A stretch of DNA of 5,974 bases from Planctomycetaceae bacterium UBA4732 (lineage in GTDB: Bacteria > Planctomycetota > Planctomycetia > Gemmatales > Gemmataceae): the NCBI GenBank assembly GCA_002404095.1, contig DHJA01000216.1:308-6281 (forward strand), written 5' to 3'. This document shows, one piece after another, positions 1 to 5,884 of this stretch. The notes under the pieces are model-generated. The model did no database searches. It saw nothing but the letters and a program-made list of their open reading frames with translations, and was not told where the DNA came from. The first letter of the stretch is position 1. Every line of letters starts with the position of its first letter. A program made the position numbers and the translations under genes.

Positions 1-82
1 TCGCCGTTTCGCCGTTTCGCCGTTTCTCTCCTCTTCGCCGCGTCCCCGCGTCGCCGCGTCGCCGCGTCGCCGCGTCCTACCG
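1..82 (+). repeat. 8-bp tandem repeats at the 5' end of the first gene
   Basis: Three copies of TCGCCGTT occupy 1-24. A pyrimidine stretch (25-34) follows, then five units of TCGCCGCG at 35-74, the second unit carrying one change (TCCCCGCG), and a degenerate unit at 75-82. The unit length is not a multiple of three, so it is read in rotating frames within the open frame of the first gene and gives an Arg/Ser/Pro/Ala-rich leader. Whether it is translated depends on the start codon, which is not in the window. Confidence 0.8.
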
Positions 83-1189
83 CGCGTCGAACTGCTCGAA
101 AATCGGCTGGTGCCAACTACCATCGCCGGCATCGTTTACAACGACTTCCCTGGCGTGGGAAACTTCGTGCCTGGCGATCAGCTGTACTCCGCCAGCCCGA
201 TTTCTTTGCTCAATCAGGCCGGTACGCCTATCGCCTCCACGATCACCGACGGCAACGGCCATTACGCATTCACCATCGACCAGACGATCAACACGACCCC
301 GACGACCGCGGAACAGGATCTCGCGTTTTCCAGCCCGACGGACGTCACGCAGTCGCAGCAAATCAATCAGTTCGACCCATCGAAGGGAACGCTTACGTCC
401 GTCGAGATCATTCAGGACGCTAAGATCACCAGCAACATCAAGGTGGACAATCTCGACGCCGTCGCCTCTACATTTGAAGGCAAGATCAACGGCACAGTGA
501 CTTTGCAGGCGGCCGGCGCAAGTCCGCTCAACGCGACCCTGAAGGAAGTCAAAGAAACCGCCACGGTGAACGCCAGCGATGGGACGATGGGCTTCACCGG
601 CACGGCCGCCCACGACTTCGGGGCGAAAGACGCCCCAGCCGATCATCAGGACGTCATCCTCGACGCGGGATCGAGCGACCTGTCGAGCTTCATCGGCACG
701 GGCAAGGCGACGGTGAGCGAGACCGGCTCTGCCAACGTATGGGTCTGCGGCCCCGGCAACTTTCTTTCCCTGGTCAAATCGACGGTATCGGGCGAGACCA
801 AGGTCATCTACCATTACACGCCGAGCAACGCTCTCACGCCCGGCCAGTACATCGTTGTCCAGACTCAGAACCCGCCCGGCACGGTGGACGCCAAGAACAC
901 CAGCAATGGCGTACCGGTCGCCATAGGCACGCCGGCGGACACGATCCCGATAACGCTGCCGCCGGGAGGCGATTCGCTGCAAAACAACTTCGGCGAAGTG
1001 ACGCCGCCGCCAGCTCCGATCCCACCGCCGACGCCGTTGCCGCCGCCGGTCCCATTCCCGCCGCCGGTCCCGATTCCGGTGCCGGTTCCGACGCCGCCGC
1101 CGGTTCCGACGCCGACGCCGCAACCGCCGCCGGATATGCTGACTAAGTTCGATTTCCTTGGCAGTACGGCCGCGGAATGGGGATTCTGA
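1..1189 (+). CDS. secreted SdrD_B-like / choice-of-anchor-E-like protein, 5' partial
   Basis: Probable exported or surface protein of unknown role. The frame is open from base 2 to the TGA at 1187-1189. The first in-frame start codon is GTG at 110, but the open frame before it reads RVLPRVELLENRLVPTT, an Arg-rich stretch plus the LExR-VP motif that I recall from the N-termini of planctomycete secreted proteins. No ATG, GTG or TTG lies in frame before 110, so I infer that the gene starts upstream of the window. Numbering from GTG 110 (359 residues): 5-57 resemble the first half of an SdrD_B/carboxypeptidase-regulatory beta domain (GIVYNDFPGVGNF, then TDGNGHYAF). Residues 75-235 resemble a choice-of-anchor E domain (FDPSKGTLTSVEI, DLSSFIGTGKATV). 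Residues 242-297 resemble the second half of SdrD_B (TPGQYIVVQTQNPPG, GGDSLQNNFGE). Residues 299-341 are a PPPxPx stalk and 342-359 a tail (LTKFDFLGST). It converges on the nuclease gene. Domain names come from recall and were not searched. Confidence 0.8.
   Translation, partial: RRFAVSPFLSSSPRPRVAASPRRRVLPRVELLENRLVPTTIAGIVYNDFPGVGNFVPGDQLYSASPISLLNQAGTPIASTITDGNGHYAFTIDQTINTTPTTAEQDLAFSSPTDVTQSQQINQFDPSKGTLTSVEIIQDAKITSNIKVDNLDAVASTFEGKINGTVTLQAAGASPLNATLKEVKETATVNASDGTMGFTGTAAHDFGAKDAPADHQDVILDAGSSDLSSFIGTGKATVSETGSANVWVCGPGNFLSLVKSTVSGETKVIYHYTPSNALTPGQYIVVQTQNPPGTVDAKNTSNGVPVAIGTPADTIPITLPPGGDSLQNNFGEVTPPPAPIPPPTPLPPPVPFPPPVPIPVPVPTPPPVPTPTPQPPPDMLTKFDFLGSTAAEWGF
1004..1132 (+). repeat. 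proline-rich coding repeat (stalk)
   Basis: Degenerate CCGCCGCCGGTTCCG-type repeats encode about 43 residues of PPPxPx units (PPPAPI, PPPTPL, PPPVPF, PPPVPI), then PVPVPTPPPVPTPTP. This is probably an extended spacer between the folded domains and the short C-terminal tail of the secreted protein. The reverse complement gives a Gly-rich shadow frame that is not a gene. Confidence 0.8.
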
Positions 1190-1190
1190 T

Positions 1191-1252
1191 AGTCACTAAC
1201 ACTTTGGCGAGCCGGTCGCTTACGCTCCCGGCTCGCCAAAGTGTTAGTGACT
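1191..1252. repeat. perfect 25-bp inverted repeat, possible bidirectional terminator
   Basis: The arms 1191-1215 and 1228-1252 are exact reverse complements around a 12-nt loop (TCGCTTACGCTC). The element begins 2 nt after the stop of the upstream plus-strand gene and ends 1 nt before the complement of the nuclease stop codon, so it fills the gap between convergent genes. The hairpin is very strong, but no clear T-run follows on either strand, so it is not a classic intrinsic terminator. Terminator function is inferred from position. The word GGCGAGCCGG recurs at 5921-5930, which suggests a dispersed repeat family. Confidence 0.85.
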
Positions 1253-1253
1253 C

Positions 1254-2108
1254 CTAATACGGCTTTGGCATCTTAGCGCTCCGCTGCCACGCGCTGTACC
1301 ACAGGTCTTCGGTGAACTGCGCGGCCACCCGGCAGCGACTGAGGATAAATTTCCGCCCCTCGTCGGTGGATTTCTCGAACGCACCCGCCTTGTCCAACTC
1401 GTAACAGCGATCGATCTGGCCGTGCGATTCTTGGAGCGCTTCGAGGACGCGCGGCCAAACATCTTCCACGACGCCTGCCTTTAGTCCTCGGCTCATCTCC
1501 TCGGCCGCAAGGCCGTTGCGCTCCGGAAAACCATCGATGCGGGCGTGAATGCCTTTCTGTTCGATGGCGCTGTCGGCGCCCTTGCGGCCGTCGTAGTCGC
1601 GCATGGTGTGCAGCGGCATGGCACAGTCGCCGGTCAGGTGGGCCAGGATTCCCGCGTAGACGACGCACTTGGCGCGGACGGCCGGTTCGTCGGGCGTCTC
1701 CCGGTAGTCGCGGAATGCACAACAAAGCCGCTCGTAATTTTCCATAATTGCGTAGGGCAACATGCCGGTTTTCTCCGGATCCTGCTTTAGCTCCTGAAGC
1801 AAGGTGATCGCCTTCCAACGGCCTGTAGGCAAGTGTTTGCCCTGAAAATTCTCCATGTCGAGAAAGTGATCGGGGCTTTCGGCCTCGCGCAGGTGCGGCG
1901 CCTTGGGGTTCTTCCAGCGGTCAGGGTCGCCGGCAAGGTGGGCCAGTTGTTTGCCGCTCTCGCGGAAGAAGGCAGGTATCTCGTCAGGCAAACCTGCGAC
2001 GGCGGCCTCGGCGATGACGCCGTGACCGACGACCCACCAGCCGTGGGCCAGGCCCGTCAGGGTAAGGGCCGCGAAACCGGCGGCGACAAGGGGTAGTGTT
2101 CGTTTCAT
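1254..2108 (-). CDS. secreted S1/P1 nuclease / zinc-dependent phospholipase C family protein
   Basis: 284 residues, starting at the ATG 2106-2108. This start puts a signal peptide at residues 1-23 (MKRTLPLVAAGFAALTLTGLAHG), with predicted cleavage giving a mature N-terminal Trp. The family needs that Trp because its amino group binds zinc. The trinuclear zinc ligand pattern is visible in family spacing: W24 and H29 (as W1 and H6 of nuclease P1), D61 or D63 in AGDPDRW, H81 in DHFLD, then H157, D161 and H167 in HLTGDCAMPLH (the +4/+6 spacing of the family's HxxGDxxxPLH), and H188/D192 in IHARID (HxxxD). The likely activity is phosphodiester hydrolysis of nucleic acid or phospholipid outside the cytoplasm; which substrate cannot be decided here. 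A GGAG lies about 12 nt before the ATG, a weak and distant ribosome site. Codons extend upstream to 2255, but that N-terminus would bury the signal peptide. The gene is divergent from the outer-membrane protein gene. Confidence 0.87.
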   Translation of the reverse strand: MKRTLPLVAAGFAALTLTGLAHGWWVVGHGVIAEAAVAGLPDEIPAFFRESGKQLAHLAGDPDRWKNPKAPHLREAESPDHFLDMENFQGKHLPTGRWKAITLLQELKQDPEKTGMLPYAIMENYERLCCAFRDYRETPDEPAVRAKCVVYAGILAHLTGDCAMPLHTMRDYDGRKGADSAIEQKGIHARIDGFPERNGLAAEEMSRGLKAGVVEDVWPRVLEALQESHGQIDRCYELDKAGAFEKSTDEGRKFILSRCRVAAQFTEDLWYSAWQRSAKMPKPY

Positions 2109-2161
2109 GGCGTGATTGCGCTCCAGGGCTTTGTGACGTTGGGGGAGTGTGACGGCCGTAC

Positions 2162-2193
2162 AACCTATGCGGGCGCACTGGCGCTTGCAAGCG
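2162..2193 (-). promoter_or_regulatory. weak candidate promoter with a 12-bp palindrome, divergent intergenic region
   Basis: The 192-bp gap 2109-2300 separates two divergent genes. On the minus strand TTGCAA (2190-2185), a 17-nt spacer and TAGGTT (2167-2162) form a poor sigma70-like match about 50 nt before the nuclease ATG. CGCTTGCAAGCG at 2182-2193 is a perfect palindrome overlapping that -35 and could be an operator. Neither has more support than pattern and position. I saw no convincing plus-strand promoter here. Confidence 0.2.
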
Positions 2194-2300
2194 TGTTTTG
2201 CGCGAAGATTGGATTGCTCGGATTGGCGCGGCGTAGTCGAAGGTATCAAGGTCACAGGTCCAGGACGGATCTCCGGCCCACGCAGGAAGTGAGCGAAACC

Positions 2301-3695
2301 ATGACCCGATTACGACTCCGCTGGGCGGCCGCCCTGAACTTGGCGATAGCGTTGCCGGCCGCCGCCGTGCATGGCGCCGATCCTTGGTGGGTCATTAAGG
2401 CGCGTCCGAGCGCGGCCGCCGCTCCCTCCGCCAGCATCGGCCGACCCATTCCCACGGCGTCGCTGGGCCGGCCCGTCGCCGCCCCCGTCCCCGAATCGGG
2501 CTGGAATGCGCCGCCCATGCCGGTCATCGAAGCGGGCTGGAACGTACCCTCGGCGCCCGCGGCCATCACTACGCTCCCCCTTAGTCCGCCGCCAGTTCCA
2601 GAGGAGGGGTGGACCGGTACGACAACGCCGGCCAGTTACGAGACCCCCGGCGGCGCCTTAATGCCTCGCCTGGTGCGCGGCCAGCCTGCCGACCCCGCTC
2701 CGCCCGGAGCGCTAAGCGGCCCGCCGCCCGCCCCGACGTTCGCGGCGCCGCCCGGCGACCCCGGCTTCAACCCCGGCGTACCCGTGGACCAGCCTCTGCA
2801 CCATCCATTCTGCGACGGTATGAAGGATTGGTTCCATTTTGGCTCGCGCCCCAGTTCCGGCGCTGGTTGGTTCAAAAGCGACCACTTTTGCGACGACAGC
2901 CTGATCTCGCCCGTGACGAATCCGTTTTTCTTCGAGGATCCGCGCTCGCTGACGGAAATTAAGCCGCTGTTCCTAATTCAGAAGGCGCCGAAAGCCCACG
3001 GCGGCGGCACCGACGAATTCTTCGGCGTACAAGGGCGATTGGCGCTGACCGAACGGTTCTCGTTGGTGGTCAACAAACTGGGCTTCGTGTCGCTGAATCC
3101 CAACCAGGCGAACGCCGGCTATGACAAGAAGACCGGCTTCGCCGAGGTGAACTTCGGGCCTAAGTTCACCTTTTGGCGCGACGAAAACCTACGAAACGCG
3201 GCCGCCGTCGGCCTAAACATCGAAGCGCCGATCGGCTCCAGCCGCGTGTTCCAAGACACCGGCACACTCGGCCTCGATCCCTACGTCACCTATGGACAAA
3301 CGTTCGGCCGGTCGTCGTTCGGCAGTTTCGACTTCATCGGCGAAGGCGGCTATTCGTTCGCGGTTGACAGCAAACGGTCGGAGTTCGTCCACAGCAGTTT
3401 GCACCTGGACTATGATGTGTTGAACGCGCACCGCTGGTATCCGTTGTTGGAATTGAACTACTTCCACTATACCAAGAGTGGTAGAAATACTACTTTGAAT
3501 GGCTTCGACGGCGCCGATCTGGTGAACTTCGGCTCAACAAACGTCGGCAAACGCGACTTTGTGACGATCGCGCCCGGTTTGCGATACAAGTTCAACGAGA
3601 ATGTACAAGTCGGAGGCGCCGTGGAGTTCCCGGTGACGACGCAGAAAGAGCTTCAGGACTTCCGCTTCACATTGGATGTGATCTTCCGGTATTAG
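2301..3695 (+). CDS. outer-membrane beta-barrel protein with proline-rich, GW-repeat N-terminal region
   Basis: 464 residues, starting at the ATG 2301. AGGAAG lies 12 nt upstream, and this start gives a signal peptide (residues 1 to about 25, MTRLRLRWAAALNLAIALPA then AAVHG). Codons upstream to 2112 would precede the signal peptide and are rejected. Residues 34-165 are Pro/Ala-rich and low in complexity, with GRP repeats (GRPIPTA, GRPVAAP) and three GW units (ESGWN 65, EAGWN 77, EEGWT 101) on a 12-residue grid. Residues 166-235 are conserved-looking (SPVTNPFFFEDPRSLTEI) with C171 and C197. Residues 238-464 show alternating hydrophobic and polar strands typical of a barrel and end FTLDVIFRY; an aromatic C-terminus is the usual BAM recognition signal. 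The region GLNIEAPIG-DPYVTYGQTFG resembles the MetA-pathway phenol-degradation/transporter barrel family. Substrate and function are unknown. Confidence 0.8.
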   Translation: MTRLRLRWAAALNLAIALPAAAVHGADPWWVIKARPSAAAAPSASIGRPIPTASLGRPVAAPVPESGWNAPPMPVIEAGWNVPSAPAAITTLPLSPPPVPEEGWTGTTTPASYETPGGALMPRLVRGQPADPAPPGALSGPPPAPTFAAPPGDPGFNPGVPVDQPLHHPFCDGMKDWFHFGSRPSSGAGWFKSDHFCDDSLISPVTNPFFFEDPRSLTEIKPLFLIQKAPKAHGGGTDEFFGVQGRLALTERFSLVVNKLGFVSLNPNQANAGYDKKTGFAEVNFGPKFTFWRDENLRNAAAVGLNIEAPIGSSRVFQDTGTLGLDPYVTYGQTFGRSSFGSFDFIGEGGYSFAVDSKRSEFVHSSLHLDYDVLNAHRWYPLLELNYFHYTKSGRNTTLNGFDGADLVNFGSTNVGKRDFVTIAPGLRYKFNENVQVGGAVEFPVTTQKELQDFRFTLDVIFRY

Positions 3696-3710
3696 CAAGG
3701 TTGCCTTGAA

Positions 3711-3788
3711 ATGGTGGGCGACTCGCTCCGCGAGTCGCATTGCAGTCGTCCCACTCCAATGCGACTCGCGGAGCGAGTCGCCCACCAT
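3711..3788. repeat. perfect 32-bp inverted repeat with nested hairpins (REPIN-like)
   Basis: The arms 3711-3742 and 3757-3788 are exact reverse complements around a 14-nt loop (3743-3756). Each arm contains its own hairpin, GCGACTCGC-TCC-GCGAGTCGC, so the element can fold as one long stem or as two short ones. It lies 15 nt after the stop of the barrel protein gene and 8 nt before the end of the mcsB coding region, between convergent genes. It may terminate transcription both ways or be a short non-autonomous mobile repeat. No T-run follows the stem. Confidence 0.85.
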
Positions 3789-3796
3789 AAATACCA

Positions 3797-4864
3797 TCAA
3801 TTCGGATGCGCTCCGTCCTCGCGGAGGCGTGTGCGAAGGTAACGGGCGCGGGCGGCGTTGCGCTCCTCGCCGTCCAGCGCCGACCCCATCAACTTCTGCA
3901 AATGGGCCGGCTGCGTGTGAATGAACAACTCGTTCACCGTCGGAATCGTAATGTCGTCGATCAAGTGCAGGTTGACGCCAAGGCGGACGTAGGAAAGCAG
4001 CTCCATCGTCTCTTCCGAAGTCATCATCGTGGCCGAACAGAGCGTCCCGTAGGCCCGCGAAATCTTGTCGTGCAGCCCCTGGCGGTTGTCGCGCATCCAA
4101 CTGGTCCGGGCCTTGCGCTCGTAACCAATGATCTCCGGGATGACGCTGTGGATTTCGCCGAGGATGCCCGTCTCGCTCTTGCCGAGCGTCACCTGATTGG
4201 AAATCTGGTAGAAATGGCCGGACGCGCGACTGCCTTCGCCATAGAGGCCGCGCACCGCCAGGTTGATCTTCTGCAAGGAGCGAAAGACTTTTTCGATCTG
4301 CTTTGTATGCTCAAGCGCCGGCAGATGCAACATAACGCTGGCGCGCATGCCGGTGCCGACGTTGGTCGGACACGCGGTCAAGTAACCAAACTCTTCGCTG
4401 AAGGCGTAGCCGACGCGCTCCTCCAGCAGATCGTCCACACGATCTATTTCCTGCCAGGCTTCGTCCAGGGTGAAGCCGCTGCGCATGACTTGCAGACGCA
4501 AATGGTCCTCTTCGTTGACCATGACGCTGACGGTTTCCTGCGGCCCCAGCGCCACGCCGCGCGGCCCGTCGGAGGAGGCCAACTCGCGGCTGATGAGCTG
4601 GCGTTCGACCAGCAGTTGGCGGTCGAGCGTCGAGAGGCCGGGCACGGTTAGGTAACCGAGCTTAGGGTCCAGTTCCAGCTTAGCGATCCGGTCGCGCAGC
4701 AGCCCTTCGATTTCGGCCTTTTGATAGCTGCTGGCACGGTTAGTGAACGGAAAAGCGGCCAGGTTGCGCGCGAGGCGGATCCGGCTCGAAATTACGATGT
4801 CGGATTCGGGACCGGCGCCTCGCAGCCATTCGCCACTGGTATGAGTCAGGTTATCCAGATTCAT
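3797..4864 (-). CDS. mcsB: protein arginine kinase McsB
   Basis: 355 residues, close to the usual length. The enzyme phosphorylates arginine side chains with ATP, marking aberrant proteins and inactivating repressors such as CtsR in Firmicutes, with phospho-proteins going to ClpCP. Visible phosphagen-kinase features: SSRIRLARN (26-34, nucleotide site), NEEDH (117-121, catalytic Glu), CPTNVGTGMRAS (165-176) with the conserved Cys165 equivalent to Bacillus C167, GSRASG (211-216) and NQVTLG (223-228). Near the C-terminus RNAARA (335-340) sits where the allosteric phosphoarginine-binding RDxxRA motif is expected, with Asn for Asp. The ATG at 4862-4864 is chosen because the protein begins MNLDNL as a compact kinase N-terminus and AAGGAAG lies 6 nt upstream, inside the end of the preceding gene. 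It overlaps that gene by 14 bp, which suggests translational coupling. Longer upstream codons overlap mcsA and are rejected. Confidence 0.95.
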   Translation of the reverse strand: MNLDNLTHTSGEWLRGAGPESDIVISSRIRLARNLAAFPFTNRASSYQKAEIEGLLRDRIAKLELDPKLGYLTVPGLSTLDRQLLVERQLISRELASSDGPRGVALGPQETVSVMVNEEDHLRLQVMRSGFTLDEAWQEIDRVDDLLEERVGYAFSEEFGYLTACPTNVGTGMRASVMLHLPALEHTKQIEKVFRSLQKINLAVRGLYGEGSRASGHFYQISNQVTLGKSETGILGEIHSVIPEIIGYERKARTSWMRDNRQGLHDKISRAYGTLCSATMMTSEETMELLSYVRLGVNLHLIDDITIPTVNELFIHTQPAHLQKLMGSALDGEERNAARARYLRTRLREDGAHPN

Positions 4865-5345
4865 CCGTGGCTTCCTTCTGTCGGAGCAGAGCTTGTAAAC
4901 GGGCGGCCTCTTCGTACTGTTCGGCGTCCACCGCAGATTGCAGCCGGCGTCGCAGCGCAACCGTCTCGGCCAAGTGCGCGGCGGGCAGGACGCGCGTGGG
5001 CGTCTTGCCGTGGTGTCGAATCGCCCGGTGAATCCGTTGGAGCAACGGCTCCAGTCCGGTGCGGAACACCTCATAATCGTGCGGACAGCCGAGCCGACCG
5101 GCGGCGCGAAACTCCATGTACTTTATGCCGCAAGCAGGACAGGTCAACCGGGCCAGCTCATCGGTCTCCCGGCCGAGGTGATGGCCGATGAGCGTCTGAA
5201 GGATGGCCGGCAGGTTCAGATCCTGTTTCTGCAACAGGTTCTGGCTCTCCGCGCAACTCTGGCACAGGTGCAGTTCCTTTTTCTGCAGCTCGACGATCTC
5301 CGTCAGATGGACGGTCGCCGGATTGGAGCAGCGCTCGCACTTCAC
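4851..5345 (-). CDS. mcsA: McsA-like zinc-finger/UVR-motif protein, activator of McsB (copy next to mcsB)
   Basis: 164 residues (Bacillus McsA is about 185). McsA binds zinc and stimulates McsB. A first zinc knuckle uses C3/C6 and C28/C31. A second uses C69/C72 and C87 in GCPHDYEVF, where Bacillus has CxxC, so H89 or D90 may complete it. A hydrophobic segment in the linker (LNLPAILQTLIGHHL, 43-57) resembles the linker segment I recall in Bacillus McsA. HHGKTPTR (111-118) is the conserved HxGKxP segment. Residues 124-159 are a UVR coiled-coil motif (EQYEEAARL), but the usual RDxI is replaced by QALL. The start is GTG (5343-5345), supported by AAGGGA 7 nt upstream and by the MKCxxC opening shared with its paralogue. 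It lies 15 nt after the upstream paralogue and ends TAA inside mcsB. Confidence 0.9.
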   Translation of the reverse strand: MKCERCSNPATVHLTEIVELQKKELHLCQSCAESQNLLQKQDLNLPAILQTLIGHHLGRETDELARLTCPACGIKYMEFRAAGRLGCPHDYEVFRTGLEPLLQRIHRAIRHHGKTPTRVLPAAHLAETVALRRRLQSAVDAEQYEEAARLQALLRQKEATDESG

Positions 5346-5352
5346 GCGGGAT

Positions 5353-5358
5353 TCCCTT
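5353..5358 (-). promoter_or_regulatory. ribosome binding site deciding a GTG start
   Basis: Reads AAGGGA on the minus strand, 7 nt before the GTG at 5345, in the 15-nt gap after the upstream paralogue. It supports GTG as the start of the downstream mcsA-like gene; no ATG in that frame could give the conserved MKCxxC knuckle. Confidence 0.7.
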
Positions 5359-5360
5359 TG

Positions 5361-5837
5361 TCAGCTTTCTTCCAGCCGCCGGATCTGGTCGCGCAACCGC
5401 CCGGCCTCCTCATACGCCTCTTTGGTGACCGCCTGCAATAGTTGCTTGCGCAGGTGGATCAAATCGGACTGCGTTTGTTTATTCTGGGGCAGGCGGCGCG
5501 GCGTTTTGCCACAGTGCTTGGTTTCGCCGTGGATGTTCTCCAGCAGCGGGATCAACTCGTCGCGGAAGACTTCGTAGTCGTGTGGACAGCCGAGGCGGCC
5601 GGAGTTGCGGAAATCGACGAACTTGACGCCGCAGACGTCGCACTGCCGGTTGAGGACGGATGGCTCGTCACCTTCTTCGCCGTGGGAGGAACCCTTGCCG
5701 CCGGCCTGATTTTGGTGCGGCTCGTAGAGGTATTTTTGGGCGCACTCCTCGCACAAATGAAGTTCCTCGATCTGTTCTTCGCCGAGAATTTCGGTGATGT
5801 GCAAGGTGGCGGCCTTGGCGCACTTCTGGCACTTCAT
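5361..5837 (-). CDS. second McsA-like zinc-finger/UVR-motif protein, first gene of the mcs operon
   Basis: 158 residues, starting at the ATG 5835-5837 (MKCQKC). Same plan as its neighbour: zinc knuckle C3/C6 with C29/C32, a second knuckle C66/C69 with C84-P-H86-D87 in RLGCPHDYEVF, the HCGKTPRR segment (108-115), and a C-terminal UVR motif (123-158) with the canonical form EAYEEAGRLRDQIRRLE. Unlike the downstream copy, its linker (about 40-62, HQNQAGGKGSSHGEEGDEPS) is Gly/Glu-rich and polar with no hydrophobic helix. It is probably an adaptor or activator of McsB, and UVR motifs also mediate binding to Clp ATPases or UvrABC-type partners. Codons extend upstream to 5912, but they would run through the promoter and hide the conserved MKCxxC start. 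A good promoter precedes it. Confidence 0.9.
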   Translation of the reverse strand: MKCQKCAKAATLHITEILGEEQIEELHLCEECAQKYLYEPHQNQAGGKGSSHGEEGDEPSVLNRQCDVCGVKFVDFRNSGRLGCPHDYEVFRDELIPLLENIHGETKHCGKTPRRLPQNKQTQSDLIHLRKQLLQAVTKEAYEEAGRLRDQIRRLEES

Positions 5838-5884
5838 GTTCCCGATTCCCCGCTGTCGGCCACGCTGAATATCAATCCAGCGCC

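Noticed and set aside
1..82. CRISPR-like array at the window start
   Set aside because: The units are 8 bp and directly adjacent with no unique spacers; this is a simple tandem repeat.
77..1123. Long minus-strand open frame (348 aa, Arg-rich) antisense to the secreted protein
   Set aside because: Extreme Arg composition and no recognisable domain. The plus-strand frame carries clear domain motifs and a meaningful stop next to a palindrome, so this is a GC-rich shadow.
865..1239. Minus-strand Gly-rich open frame resembling a PE_PGRS-like protein
   Set aside because: It is the reverse complement of the proline-rich stalk codons and runs through the terminator-like palindrome.
2109..2255. Longer N-termini for the two divergent genes (to 2255 minus and from 2112 plus)
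   Set aside because: Both extensions would overlap each other and bury good signal peptides; the internal ATGs at 2108 and 2301 give proper exported proteins.
3806..4651. Plus-strand open frame (281 aa) opposite mcsB
   Set aside because: McsB on the other strand is unmistakable. This frame has no family features and follows from the codon bias of the opposite strand.
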